From Oscillospiraceae bacterium (GTDB lineage: Bacteria; Bacillota; Clostridia; Oscillospirales; Ruminococcaceae), in the NCBI GenBank assembly GCA_031280965.1, contig JAITFZ010000033.1, positions 51,210 to 115,209 on the forward strand: a stretch of 64,000 nucleotides of DNA, in the 5' to 3' direction. Numbering within the stretch: position 1 is the first letter of the stretch; every line of letters starts with the position of its first letter. Of the stretch, positions 42,659-51,031 are shown piece after piece. A program made the position numbers and the translations under genes. A model generated the notes under the pieces. That model saw nothing but the letters and a program-made list of their open reading frames with translations, was not told the DNA's origin and ran no database searches.

Positions 42659-43849
42659 ATGCAACCGGTAACGATTACAACCCTGGGTGAGTTTTCCATA
42701 ACTTACGGGGAAAAGGTTTTAGCCGAAAAGGATAAGCGTTCTAAGAAAATGTGGACGCTTTTAAAGTATCTGACCGCTTTTATAGGCAGAGGTGTAACTC
42801 AAAGCGAGCTGATTGAGGTATTGTGGGACGGAGAGGATGTCTGCAATCCGGCGGGCGCTCTTAAAACACAACTGCACAGGCTTCGCTGTACGCTTGATAT
42901 TTTTGGGCTTCCGCCGGAAACCGAGCTTATCGTGAGCTTTTCCGGCACTTACGCCTTTAACGACTCGTTGGAATATATTGTGGACGCTTTGCAGTTTGAA
43001 AAATACTTCAAGCAGTCAGGACGCACGGATATTTCAGAAAAAGAGCAGTTTCATTACGTAAAGAAGGCGTTTGAAATGTACCGCGGCGACTTCATGAAGA
43101 ATTCTGCCGATGAAAAGTGGATTATTCCTATAAGGATTTATTACCACTCAATCTATATACGTATAGTTCACAGGCTTATTGACGCGCTTTATACCCATAA
43201 GCAGTACGCCGAGCTTATTAATATATGCCGACAGGCGCTTCAAATCGAGCGCGCCGACCAGAAAATCCATATGCTCCTGATTAAAGCGCTAATCGTAATA
43301 GACGACAGAGATGCCGCAAGGAAACACTATAAGTACGTTATGGACATGCTTTATAACGAATTAGGCGTAAACCCGCTTCCCGAATTGAAGGAGTTATACA
43401 GGGAAACCATAGACAGGGACAGCGGCTCCGAGGACAACATAGAGGCGATTCAGCAAAAACTGAAAGAAGACATCAGCGAAACCGCAACCGGCGCATATTA
43501 CTGCGAGTTAGAGGTTTTTAAAAGTATATACAGGCTTAAAATGCGTGACGCAGAGCGCAGTAAGCAAAAGGTTCAGATTTGCCTTGTTACGGTAAGCAGA
43601 GCCGAAGGAAGCGAAAGCAGGTCAAAAAGAATCATCAGCGAGATGAAGCGGCTTCACAACTGTGTTTCGGGCTCGCTTCGCAAGAGCGATGTTTTTGCGC
43701 GGTACGGGTTGTCGCAATATGTGCTTATGCTTCCTGTTGCTAAAGAAAAAGACGGCGAAATCGTGGTAAAGAGAATATCGAACGCCTACAAAAAGAACAG
43801 CTCGGGTTTTATACTTGATGTTGATTTTAAGCACGTCATGGCGACCTGA
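42659..43849 (+). CDS. transcriptional regulator with BTAD domain and degenerate GGDEF-like C-terminus
   Basis: 396 residues. Residues 1-95 form an OmpR-like winged helix (ITTLGEFSITYGEK...LLKYLTA...SELIEVLW), 100-255 a bacterial transcriptional activator (BTAD) helical domain of the SARP type (INICRQALQIE..DQKIHMLLIKAL). The last 100 residues look like a GGDEF fold: SLRKSDVFARYGLSQYVLMLPVA aligns with R-x-S-D-V-x-A-R-Y-G-G-D-E-F-x-x-L-L-P, with GGDEF replaced by GLSQY. It would not make c-di-GMP but might bind a nucleotide or dimerise. GGGGG lies 11 bases before the ATG. Targets unknown. Confidence 0.75.
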   Translation: MQPVTITTLGEFSITYGEKVLAEKDKRSKKMWTLLKYLTAFIGRGVTQSELIEVLWDGEDVCNPAGALKTQLHRLRCTLDIFGLPPETELIVSFSGTYAFNDSLEYIVDALQFEKYFKQSGRTDISEKEQFHYVKKAFEMYRGDFMKNSADEKWIIPIRIYYHSIYIRIVHRLIDALYTHKQYAELINICRQALQIERADQKIHMLLIKALIVIDDRDAARKHYKYVMDMLYNELGVNPLPELKELYRETIDRDSGSEDNIEAIQQKLKEDISETATGAYYCELEVFKSIYRLKMRDAERSKQKVQICLVTVSRAEGSESRSKRIISEMKRLHNCVSGSLRKSDVFARYGLSQYVLMLPVAKEKDGEIVVKRISNAYKKNSSGFILDVDFKHVMAT

Positions 43850-44017
43850 CTGTTTATATGTGAGTACACAATTGCATACCTTTTAAGTAGTAGCGAAATT
43901 CATTTTTCGGTGCGCCGAGGACATCGCGCCCTACAGTATATTGATATTTCTGTTTTATTGCCGCTATTTTCGTGTTTCGCAACTATTTATAATAAATTAT
44001 AAACGGAGGTTTTCATT

Positions 44018-44962
44018 ATGAAAAAGTTAGTTTCTCTTACATTGGTTATCACGATTGTCTTATCACTTTCGATTATTGCGGGCGCAACACAGGTCGAACC
44101 GTACTCCTTGGGCGACGTTAACGGCGACGGCTTCATCGACAGTTCGGACGCGCTCGAAATCCTCAAGTATGAAATAGGCTTGCCTAATGTCATTGAAGGA
44201 AACCCGCGCGCGTTGGCGGCGGCTGACATTTTCGGGAACGGTGTAGTTGATTCGCGTGTTGCGCTTGAAATACTTAAATTGGAGATTGGGCTTCCGAGTT
44301 TGCTTGACAATACGAACACACCTGTCGGTACAAACCAAAGTATTGCCGTTTCAAACATAAGATTTGATTATTGGTTTGAGCCTATTAACAGAGACTTCCG
44401 TCCTGCTCTGCTCTGGGATAATCCCGCCGATACAAGCAATATTGAAGCGTTTAATGTAAGCTTCTTTGATGGCAACGAATGGCTTCATGATTTTACATTT
44501 TGGGCAAGTGAATGGCTTTTGGAATCAAAGGCGATTTCCCTTGAAGGTACATTTGACTATTGGACGAGAAGCAATATAAGGAGCGGCAATTATAATGTCC
44601 GGATTATCACCATAGGCAAAGACGGGATTGAAAATTCTCCGGCTGTACTTAGCGGGAATACTCTCAGTCTCACGCTCAGCCCGGATGTTGTCCCTTTAAC
44701 ATCCGCAGAACCCGACCATAGCGTTTCCGGTTCCACGCACCTGCGGATACGCGGCGAATTTAATATAGGAACCATCTATATTATAATAGTTGATGATTAT
44801 TCATTCACGGCTTTTCCTGCACGGGAAAGCGGAGAATTGCGTATTATCATGCGCATCGGAAACAGCGTAACAGTACGCTCGTTTGAATATTCTGCTGAAT
44901 ACGGGAACGCTTCCATAATAGTATCAGCGGCACAGAACCCGCCTTTTCCGATTAGCAGTTAA
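44018..44962 (+). CDS. secreted protein with N-terminal dockerin type I repeat
   Basis: 314 residues: signal peptide MKKLVSLTLVITIVLSLSIIAGA (cleaved near 24), then a dockerin-like pair. The first calcium loop is canonical (GDVNGDGFIDSSDALEILKYEIGL); the second is degenerate (ADIFGNGVVDSRVALEILKLEIGL, lacking three ligands). The remaining 200 residues are beta-rich with aromatic residues, possibly fibronectin-III or carbohydrate-binding modules, not identified. GGAGG precedes the ATG. Dockerins anchor proteins to cohesins in cellulosomes and are also found in non-cellulosomal secreted proteins; here it sits at the N-terminus, which is less usual. Confidence 0.8.
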   Translation: MKKLVSLTLVITIVLSLSIIAGATQVEPYSLGDVNGDGFIDSSDALEILKYEIGLPNVIEGNPRALAAADIFGNGVVDSRVALEILKLEIGLPSLLDNTNTPVGTNQSIAVSNIRFDYWFEPINRDFRPALLWDNPADTSNIEAFNVSFFDGNEWLHDFTFWASEWLLESKAISLEGTFDYWTRSNIRSGNYNVRIITIGKDGIENSPAVLSGNTLSLTLSPDVVPLTSAEPDHSVSGSTHLRIRGEFNIGTIYIIIVDDYSFTAFPARESGELRIIMRIGNSVTVRSFEYSAEYGNASIIVSAAQNPPFPISS

Positions 44963-44988
44963 TCGCACAACATAAAAGAAAGGACTTT

Positions 44989-45645
44989 ATGGAAATAAAC
45001 ATGAAAATGAAAATTATCAGCTCTTTAATGTGCGGAATGTACATATCGCTCGGAGCAACGTCTTATGTCGCGCTCGGTACTTCGGGCGTGGCGGGGGCAA
45101 TCTTTTTCGCGGCGGGAATCCTTATGGTGTCGTCGTTCTACAATATGCTTGTGACGCGGGTTTTCGCGCTTTACCCGTTCAGGGAGGAACATGGTTTTAA
45201 GGTGAGCGACATCTTCATAGCCCTAATCGGCAACGGTATCGGCTGTGTTGCATACGCAGGCGCGCTGAGTTTAACGAGGTTCGGGAGTGATGAAAGAATC
45301 GAAAACCTGACGAAAATCGTCGGGCTCAGATTAACCGACAACTATTTAAGCCTTTTCATACTCGCCGTCATATGCGGATTCCTGGTGGCGTGCGCCTGCC
45401 TTACTGTGAAATCTTTTCCGGACAACAAGGTGGCATCGCTCGGTCTTTCGGTAATTTTCATAGCTGTTTTCGTGATATGCGTACCGGAGCATATTGTGGC
45501 GGATTTTTTCTTCTTCTCGTATTATTCGTTCAAGGTCGGCTTCGAGGTGAAATTTCTCCCAATTCTGTTAATCGTTACGGTCGGGAACCTTATTGGCGGT
45601 ATGGGAACGGGATATTTGGAATATTATAGGAGAAAAAACCAGTAA
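44989..45645 (+). CDS. formate/nitrite transporter (FNT)-like membrane protein
   Basis: 218 residues with six hydrophobic helices. The arrangement GFLVACACLTVKSFPDNKVA, IFIAVFVICVPEHIVADFFFF and LLIVTVGNLIGGMGTG matches the C-terminal half of FNT channels (E-H in the fifth helix and the GN-GG signature). It is shorter and diverged; the central His of FNT lies in PEHIVAD. Start at 44989 follows AGAAAGGA; the leader ends in the same 16 bases as the fabG leader repeat. Substrate (formate, nitrite, other small anion) is not known. Confidence 0.72.
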   Translation: MEINMKMKIISSLMCGMYISLGATSYVALGTSGVAGAIFFAAGILMVSSFYNMLVTRVFALYPFREEHGFKVSDIFIALIGNGIGCVAYAGALSLTRFGSDERIENLTKIVGLRLTDNYLSLFILAVICGFLVACACLTVKSFPDNKVASLGLSVIFIAVFVICVPEHIVADFFFFSYYSFKVGFEVKFLPILLIVTVGNLIGGMGTGYLEYYRRKNQ

Positions 45646-45689
45646 TAAAATATTTTCACAAGAAATTCACAAGAAAATTGCAAATATTG

Positions 45690-45718
45690 TTGCATTTTGC
45701 AAAATAACATGTTATAAT
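45690..45718 (+). promoter_or_regulatory. sigma-A-type promoter for the chemoreceptor
   Basis: TTGCAT at 45690-45695, 17-base spacer, TATAAT at 45713-45718; leader of about 80 bases. Confidence 0.7.
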
Positions 45719-45803
45719 TGAAGCAATGTTTCCTGCCCTTATCGTTCCTGCTACACATTTATCAGGCGGAGCAAAATATTTTTACATAAGAAAGGGAAAA
45801 CTA

Positions 45804-47543
45804 ATGAATTGGTTTAAAAATCTGAAAGTGGGCTCTAAGCTGATAATTTCATTCATGCTTGTCCTTGCACTCGCTATTGCCCTCGGTGCTTTCGCCATTT
45901 TTGAAATGAGCAGTATTAACAACAGCTACGCGGAAGCTATGAACATTGCGGTCGACCGCTTGAACATCACCTTAGAAATACAGGATGTATATGCCGCGGT
46001 GCGTATGTCTATCCGCGAAATCTTCTACCCTAACAATAGCAGACAGGTGGTAGAAAGGCTTAGGGGAAACCTCATCGACAAACTGGACGAACTTGAGTAT
46101 GACATTGGCGAATTATATAAGATTTCCGTTCCCGGCGGGGAGGTTCACGGGAGAATCGAATTGCTAACTCCTTTACTTGGTCGCTATAAAAGTGAAATGA
46201 CGGGCGTGATTGATGACCTGCTTGCTATGTCCCTTGTTGACATTGACGAACCTGATTATCTCTACGCCCTGCATGAAGCGGAGGATAAAGTAGTTGCGGC
46301 AGGAGCGGCTTACGCGGGTGAAATGAACGAGCTTCTCAGCGAAATACCCAATCTTGTGCTTGCTGTAATGATTAATGCCGCAGATGACAACGCAAAGACT
46401 GCCGCGTTCGCGATTGTTCTGACGATTGTGATACTCGCGATTATGGCGTCTTTCATACTGCTTATTGCAATCTTAGTACCAAAAATGATTACCGCTCCTT
46501 TGGTTCCGCTGACTGCGTTCATGGAAAAAGCCGGTCTTACGGGCGATATAGAGCTTGCGCCGCAGGATTTGCAAACAATCAACCACTTCTCGCAGTTTAA
46601 GGACGAAACCGGACAATGTATTAAAGGCGCTTCTGCGTTCGTTAAGCGTATAAACGAGGTTTCGACCGTACTCGGCAGAATCGCGGACGGCGACCTTACG
46701 GTTGAAATAAGCCTGTTGTCGAACAACGACATTATGGGTAAATCCGTAAGCAAGATGATTGGTAGCATGAACGATATGTTCGGTGAAATCAACAGTTCTT
46801 CGGAGCAGGTTGATTCCGGCGCGAAGCAAATCGCAGACGGCGCACAGGCGCTCTCACAAGGCTCAACCGAGCAGGCGGCTTCAATCGAACAGCTTTCGAG
46901 TTCAGTGGCTGAAATCGCGTCCCAGACTAAAATCAACGCCGATATGGCTGAAAAAGCGCACAACCTTTCCGAATCCATCAGAGTTAACGCCGAAAAGGGC
47001 AACCGTCAGATGGACGAAATGATGGCGGCGGTTCGCGATATAAACACAGCAAGCCAAAACATCAGCAAGGTTATCAAGGTTATTGACGACATTGCGTTCC
47101 AGACGAATATACTCGCGCTTAACGCCGCTGTTGAAGCGGCAAGAGCAGGTCAGCACGGCAAGGGCTTCGCGGTTGTTGCGGAAGAGGTTCGTAACTTGGC
47201 AGCAAAGAGCGCGGAAGCCGCAAAAGAAACCGGCGACATGATTCAAAAATCAAAGGAAAAAGCAGAACTCGGTTCAAGAATCGCAAGCGAAACCGCCGTG
47301 AGTTTCACGGAAATCGCAAGCGGAATTCAGGAATCCAGCCAGCTTGTTGAGGAAATCGCAAAGTCATCCAAGGAGCAGGCGATGGGCATTTCGCAGGTTA
47401 ACATCGGAATTGACCAGGTGGCGCAGGTAGTTCAGCAGAACAGCGCGACGGCACAGGAAAGCGCGGCGGCGTCCGAGGAAATGAGCGGACAGTCGGCAAT
47501 GTTGCAGGAGTTAATTTCGCAGTTTAAGCTGAAGGGTTATTAA
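45804..47543 (+). CDS. methyl-accepting chemotaxis protein
   Basis: 579 residues: membrane helix 1 (about 12-32), periplasm-facing four-helix sensor of the MCP 4HB type (about 33-205), membrane helix 2 (about 212-235), a HAMP-like linker, then the signalling hairpin with the invariant tip [22 protein letters not shown] and flanking heptads. Start at 45804 ([10 protein letters not shown]) follows AAAGGG; the frame upstream to 45726 includes the promoter. No pentapeptide CheR tether. No che or flagellar gene is in the window. Confidence 0.94.
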   Translation: MNWFKNLKVGSKLIISFMLVLALAIALGAFAIFEMSSINNSYAEAMNIAVDRLNITLEIQDVYAAVRMSIREIFYPNNSRQVVERLRGNLIDKLDELEYDIGELYKISVPGGEVHGRIELLTPLLGRYKSEMTGVIDDLLAMSLVDIDEPDYLYALHEAEDKVVAAGAAYAGEMNELLSEIPNLVLAVMINAADDNAKTAAFAIVLTIVILAIMASFILLIAILVPKMITAPLVPLTAFMEKAGLTGDIELAPQDLQTINHFSQFKDETGQCIKGASAFVKRINEVSTVLGRIADGDLTVEISLLSNNDIMGKSVSKMIGSMNDMFGEINSSSEQVDSGAKQIADGAQALSQGSTEQAASIEQLSSSVAEIASQTKINADMAEKAHNLSESIRVNAEKGNRQMDEMMAAVRDINTASQNISKVIKVIDDIAFQTNILALNAAVEAARAGQHGKGFAVVAEEVRNLAAKSAEAAKETGDMIQKSKEKAELGSRIASETAVSFTEIASGIQESSQLVEEIAKSSKEQAMGISQVNIGIDQVAQVVQQNSATAQESAAASEEMSGQSAMLQELISQFKLKGY

Positions 47544-47556
47544 GAAATAAAGAATT

Positions 47557-47590
47557 ATATTGCCCGTCTTACAAGGCGGGCAATATTTTT
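47557..47590 (+). terminator. intrinsic terminator of the chemoreceptor gene
   Basis: ATATTGCCCG / CGGGCAATAT stem (with the next pair a T-G wobble) and an eight-base loop, followed by TTTTTGTTTG. Confidence 0.9.
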
Positions 47591-47592
47591 GT

Positions 47593-47621
47593 TTGACATT
47601 GCTGTCTTTTTATGGTAAAAT
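47593..47621 (+). promoter_or_regulatory. sigma-A-type promoter for the zinc-ribbon protein gene
   Basis: TTGACA at 47593-47598, 17-base spacer, TAAAAT at 47616-47621, 41 bases before the ATG. Confidence 0.75.
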
Positions 47622-47661
47622 AATGTAAAACCGAATTCTTACATATTAAGGAGAAATCATC

Positions 47662-48195
47662 ATGGCTTTCTGTGTACATTGCGGAACTAAGTTAATTGAA
47701 AACGCGGTTTTCTGCTCGGGGTGCGGAACTAAAACCGAATCATCCCCGGTTCAAGCTACGCCTGCACCTCCTCTGCCGCCGGTTCAGGTAGCAGTTGCTC
47801 CTCCACCACCGCCGCCGATTCAGGAAGCGGTTGCGCCTCCTCCCCCGCCGATTCAGGAAGCGGTTGCGCCTCCTCCCCCGCCACCATCGCCGATACCGCC
47901 TGTTCAAACAATGCAGACTCCCGAGTGGCTTCAAGCGCCGCCCGAACCTGCGCCAACCACCCCGCCTTTCGTGTATCCGTCAGTTGGAGGGGAATTACCT
48001 CCCGCGCCCGCTCCTGTTCAGCAGGCGTATATTATGCCGGAAAAGGCGAAACCCGGAAAGAAATCTCCACTAAAGGTAATCGCAGTAATTGTTATAGGGC
48101 TGGCGTTATTTGCAGGCGGTTTCTTCGGTGTGCATTTCGGGCTTCCTTATTTCTTAAATTCGGGAATCAGCTATAGTATAATTAATTTGAGGTAA
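47662..48195 (+). CDS. zinc-ribbon, proline-rich, membrane-anchored protein
   Basis: 177 residues. N-terminal zinc ribbon (C-x2-C near 4-7 and C-x2-C near 19-22: FCVHCGTKL..NAVFCSGCGTK), a Pro/Ala/Val-rich stalk of about 100 residues with repeated PPPPIQEAVAP units, a basic stretch (KAKPGKKSPLK) and one membrane helix (about 145-166). By the positive-inside rule the ribbon and stalk are cytosolic. GGAG precedes the ATG. No family beyond zinc_ribbon_2; often such proteins are membrane scaffolds. The stalk length is likely to vary through the DNA repeat inside it. Confidence 0.8.
   Translation: MAFCVHCGTKLIENAVFCSGCGTKTESSPVQATPAPPLPPVQVAVAPPPPPPIQEAVAPPPPPIQEAVAPPPPPPSPIPPVQTMQTPEWLQAPPEPAPTTPPFVYPSVGGELPPAPAPVQQAYIMPEKAKPGKKSPLKVIAVIVIGLALFAGGFFGVHFGLPYFLNSGISYSIINLR
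47815..47880 (+). repeat. two perfect 33-base tandem repeats in the proline-rich stalk
   Basis: Unit starting CCGATTCAGGAAGCGGTTG, in frame (11 codons), at 47815-47847 and 47848-47880; a diverged 36-base relative precedes it (47779-47814). Confidence 0.93.
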
Positions 48196-48201
48196 TAAAC
48201 C

Positions 48202-48226
48202 AAACGCGGCTTGAAAGCCGCGTTTT
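48202..48226. terminator. bidirectional terminator between the zinc-ribbon gene and phoU
   Basis: AAACGCGGCTT / AAGCCGCGTTT stem with a GA loop and T5 on the plus strand; A-rich left side gives T3 on the minus strand. Confidence 0.85.
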
Positions 48227-48233
48227 TCTGTAA

Positions 48234-48890
48234 CTATTGTGAATTTTTATGCTTTCCGGTTATCATAAATATAACCCACTCGGCTATGTTCGAGGCGTGG
48301 TCGCCGATTCTCTCAAAATACTTCGCAATCATAAGTAAATCGAGTGCTTGTTCACCGTTCTCGGGGTTTTCATGAATGAGGGCGATTAAGTCGTTTCGGA
48401 TTCCCCTAAAGAGTTCGTCAACCACATCGTCATGGTCAAGCACCGACCTTGCTGATTCCAAGTCCCTGTTTACAAAAGAAGCAATGCTTTCTTTCAGCAT
48501 TTTTTTGGTAGCCGTCGCCATTTCGGCTATATCTTCCGGCTGTTTCTTGAATTTTACCCCGGCTAAGTGCTTGGTTATTTCGGCTATGTCTTCCGCTTGG
48601 TCGGCGATTCTCTCCATATCCGTAATCATCTTGAGCGCGGCTGAAATTATACGCAAATCTCTCGCCACCGGCTGCTGACGCAGGAGCAGCTCAAAGCATA
48701 ACGTTTCAATTTGCTTTTCTTTTTTATCGCTTAACCGCTCATCCGCTTTAACAGTGGCGGCAAGCTCGACGTTCTGTGTAAGCAGAGCCTCCACCGCAGT
48801 TGAAATGGAATGTTCTATCAACTCACCCATTTCAATCAGCTTGTTATTAAGCTCTTGTAACTGCTCGTCAAATTTATTTCTTAATGACAT
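48234..48890 (-). CDS. phoU: PhoU-type phosphate regulator
   Basis: 218 residues, two PhoU three-helix repeats each with the metal-binding E/D-x3-D-x3 core (DMERIADQAEDIAEI and YFERIGDHASNIAEW). PhoU restrains phosphate uptake and the PhoR kinase. Start at 48890 is set by GGAGG upstream. pst and phoPR genes are not adjacent, which is unusual. Confidence 0.95.
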   Translation of the reverse strand: MSLRNKFDEQLQELNNKLIEMGELIEHSISTAVEALLTQNVELAATVKADERLSDKKEKQIETLCFELLLRQQPVARDLRIISAALKMITDMERIADQAEDIAEITKHLAGVKFKKQPEDIAEMATATKKMLKESIASFVNRDLESARSVLDHDDVVDELFRGIRNDLIALIHENPENGEQALDLLMIAKYFERIGDHASNIAEWVIFMITGKHKNSQ

Positions 48891-48942
48891 GAAACCAACC
48901 TCCGAATAACTATGTTTTATTATTAAGTATAACATAAAAACA

Positions 48943-48971
48943 TTGACTTGTAAACATTTTCATGTTATAAT
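48943..48971 (+). promoter_or_regulatory. sigma-A-type promoter immediately before the zinc lipoprotein gene
   Basis: TTGACT at 48943-48948, 17-base spacer, TATAAT at 48966-48971. The ATG follows at 48979, so the transcript would be leaderless or nearly so. Confidence 0.65.
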
Positions 48972-48978
48972 TATTTAT

Positions 48979-49944
48979 ATGAAAAAATTTTCCTTATTAA
49001 TGATAATAGTTTTGCTTTTAACGGGCTGTGATGCCGGGCTCGCGTCAGGCGGTAATCGCGGTAAAATAAAGATAGTTTCTACCTTATTCCCGCCGTATGA
49101 CTTTGTGCGTAACATCGCGGGCGACAAAGCCGAGGTTTCACTGTTGCTTGCGCCTTCTTCCGACAGCCATTCATACGAACCCACCCCGCATGATATAATA
49201 AAAGTTCGTGAAGCCGACATCTTCCTCTACATAGGCGGTGCTTCCGATGAGTGGACGAGAAGAATACTCTCCCCTTCCGAAGATAGCAGTGTTACGGCGG
49301 TCAGGCTCATGGACAGCGTAAACCTTTTGGCGGAAGAAACCGTGGAGGGTATGCAGGTTGACGGACATATCCACGACCATAACTGCGAGCATGAACATCA
49401 TTATTTCGATGAATATGACGAACACATCTGGACTTCTCCCCGAAACGCTGTGTTAATGACGCTGGCAATTGCCGATGCGCTTTGCGCAGTTGACCCGGAA
49501 AACGCTGATTATTACAGGGATAATGCCGGGATTTACATAAAAAAGCTTGAGGCTCTCGGCGATACCTTTAAAGAGATTACAAGCACGGCTTCAAGAAACA
49601 CAGTTGTCTTTGCCGACCGGTTTGCTTTCCGCTATCTTACGGAGGAGTACGGACTCAATTATTTCGCGGCTTTTCCGGGATGCGCCGAGCAGACGGAACC
49701 AAGCGCGCTAACCCTGGCGTTTCTGATTGAGAAAATACGCGAGGAAGAAATCCCTGTTGTATTTTATGGAGAATTGTCCGATAAGAGAACCGCGAACTCC
49801 ATAAGCCGCGAAACCGGAGCTGCGGCATTACTTCTGCACTCGTGCCATACAGTAACAAAAGAGGAGCTTGATGCGGGGACAGGCTACATTGAGCTGATGG
49901 AAACCAACGCCGCGGCACTTCGCAAAGCGTTGACTTTTTACTGA
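48979..49944 (+). CDS. metal (zinc/manganese) ABC transporter substrate-binding lipoprotein
   Basis: 321 residues, ZnuA/TroA-like cluster A-1 family. Signal peptide and lipobox MKKFSLLMIIVLLLTGC (Cys17), then IKIVSTLFPPYDFVRNIAGD, the metal His in DSHSYEPTP, a His-rich loop between about 125 and 155 (HIHDHNCEHEHH) and HIWTSPRNA. These point to zinc. Permease and ATPase partners (znuB, znuC) are not next to it. No Shine-Dalgarno site precedes the ATG, which lies eight bases after the -10 box. Confidence 0.93.
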   Translation: MKKFSLLMIIVLLLTGCDAGLASGGNRGKIKIVSTLFPPYDFVRNIAGDKAEVSLLLAPSSDSHSYEPTPHDIIKVREADIFLYIGGASDEWTRRILSPSEDSSVTAVRLMDSVNLLAEETVEGMQVDGHIHDHNCEHEHHYFDEYDEHIWTSPRNAVLMTLAIADALCAVDPENADYYRDNAGIYIKKLEALGDTFKEITSTASRNTVVFADRFAFRYLTEEYGLNYFAAFPGCAEQTEPSALTLAFLIEKIREEEIPVVFYGELSDKRTANSISRETGAAALLLHSCHTVTKEELDAGTGYIELMETNAAALRKALTFY

Positions 49945-50011
49945 TTATGTGCTATGCTAAAAAAGTTAGCAGATTTTCCCGAAATAATTTACTTTTTGAG
50001 GTATATCTATA

Positions 50012-51031
50012 ATGAAAACTGTGTTTGTAGTTGATGATAACGATGTAAACCTGTTGACTGCCGAAAATTCTCTGTCTAAACAATACCGCGTGTTCACCCT
50101 GCCATCTGCCTCGGCTATGTTTGAACTGCTTGAAGAGGTTGTGCCGGATTTAATACTGCTTGATATACTTATGCCCGAAACCAACGGTTTTGACGCGCTG
50201 AGAATGTTAAAAGGAGATACGCGCTATTTTAATATTCCCGTCATTTTTCTGACAAGCAGAAGCGACTCCACGACCGAAGCTCTCGGCTTTGAAATGGGAG
50301 CGGTGGATTTTATAAGCAAGCCGTTTTCCGAACCTGTTTTACTTAACCGCATAAAATGCCACTTAAAAATCGAAGATATAATCAACGAACGCACATATTA
50401 TTTAAACAACCTCAGAGACAGTATTGTTATAGTTTTGGCGAATATGGTGGAAAACCGCGATATACTGACCGGCAAGCATATTCAGCGTACCTCTATTTTC
50501 CTGAGAATTCTTTTGGAAGAGATGATTAAGCGCGGTATTTATTCTGACGAAATAATAGATATGGGAGTGGATTCGTTAGTTTCGTCCGCTCGTTTGCACG
50601 ATTTAGGAAAAATCCTTATACCGGATTTAATCCTGAATAAACCCGGCAAGCTCAACGATGAGGAATATGAAATAATTAAAACCCATGCGGCCGAAGGCGA
50701 CAGAATTATTGACTGTATTATAGCCGAATCAGGTGATGAAAGCTTTCTTCAAAACGCAAAATTATTCGCAGGATTTCACCATGAGCGCTGGGACGGAACG
50801 GGCTACCCCTACGGATTAAAGGGCGAGGAAATACCCATTCACGGACGGGTTATGGCGATTGCCGATGTATACGATGCTCTTGTTTCCGCGCGGCCTTATA
50901 AGCCGGCGTTCACGCATGAGAAAGCGGTGCAGATTATAAGCGAAGGCAAAGGAACACAATTTGACCCTTTACTCACTGATATTTTTATGGAAATTAATGA
51001 AAAGTTTGCACAGGAGGCATTATGTCTTTAG
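50012..51031 (+). CDS. response regulator with HD-GYP phosphodiesterase domain
   Basis: 339 residues. N-terminal receiver (about 1-120, VVDDNDVN with acidic pair, phospho-acceptor Asp in [10 protein letters not shown], Lys in SKPF), then HD-GYP (about 140-335) with [30 protein letters not shown] and [15 protein letters not shown] proteins hydrolyse cyclic di-GMP (some cyclic GAMP). The 3' end overlaps the hybrid kinase start by ten bases, so they are a matched pair. Confidence 0.94.
   Translation: MKTVFVVDDNDVNLLTAENSLSKQYRVFTLPSASAMFELLEEVVPDLILLDILMPETNGFDALRMLKGDTRYFNIPVIFLTSRSDSTTEALGFEMGAVDFISKPFSEPVLLNRIKCHLKIEDIINERTYYLNNLRDSIVIVLANMVENRDILTGKHIQRTSIFLRILLEEMIKRGIYSDEIIDMGVDSLVSSARLHDLGKILIPDLILNKPGKLNDEEYEIIKTHAAEGDRIIDCIIAESGDESFLQNAKLFAGFHHERWDGTGYPYGLKGEEIPIHGRVMAIADVYDALVSARPYKPAFTHEKAVQIISEGKGTQFDPLLTDIFMEINEKFAQEALCL

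Noticed and set aside
43850..44017. Riboswitch (for example c-di-GMP type) before the dockerin gene
   Set aside because: The 168-base gap has no conserved riboswitch core that I can see; only a possible TATAAT at 43988-43993 without a good -35.
46310..47002. 230-codon minus-strand frame inside the chemoreceptor gene
   Set aside because: It is antisense to a clearly coding signalling domain, has Ser/Ala/Ile-biased composition typical of shadow frames and no recognisable domain.
47740..48176. Arg-rich overlapping frames on both strands in the proline-rich region
   Set aside because: They arise from the CCG/CCT repeats of the proline stalk read in other frames.
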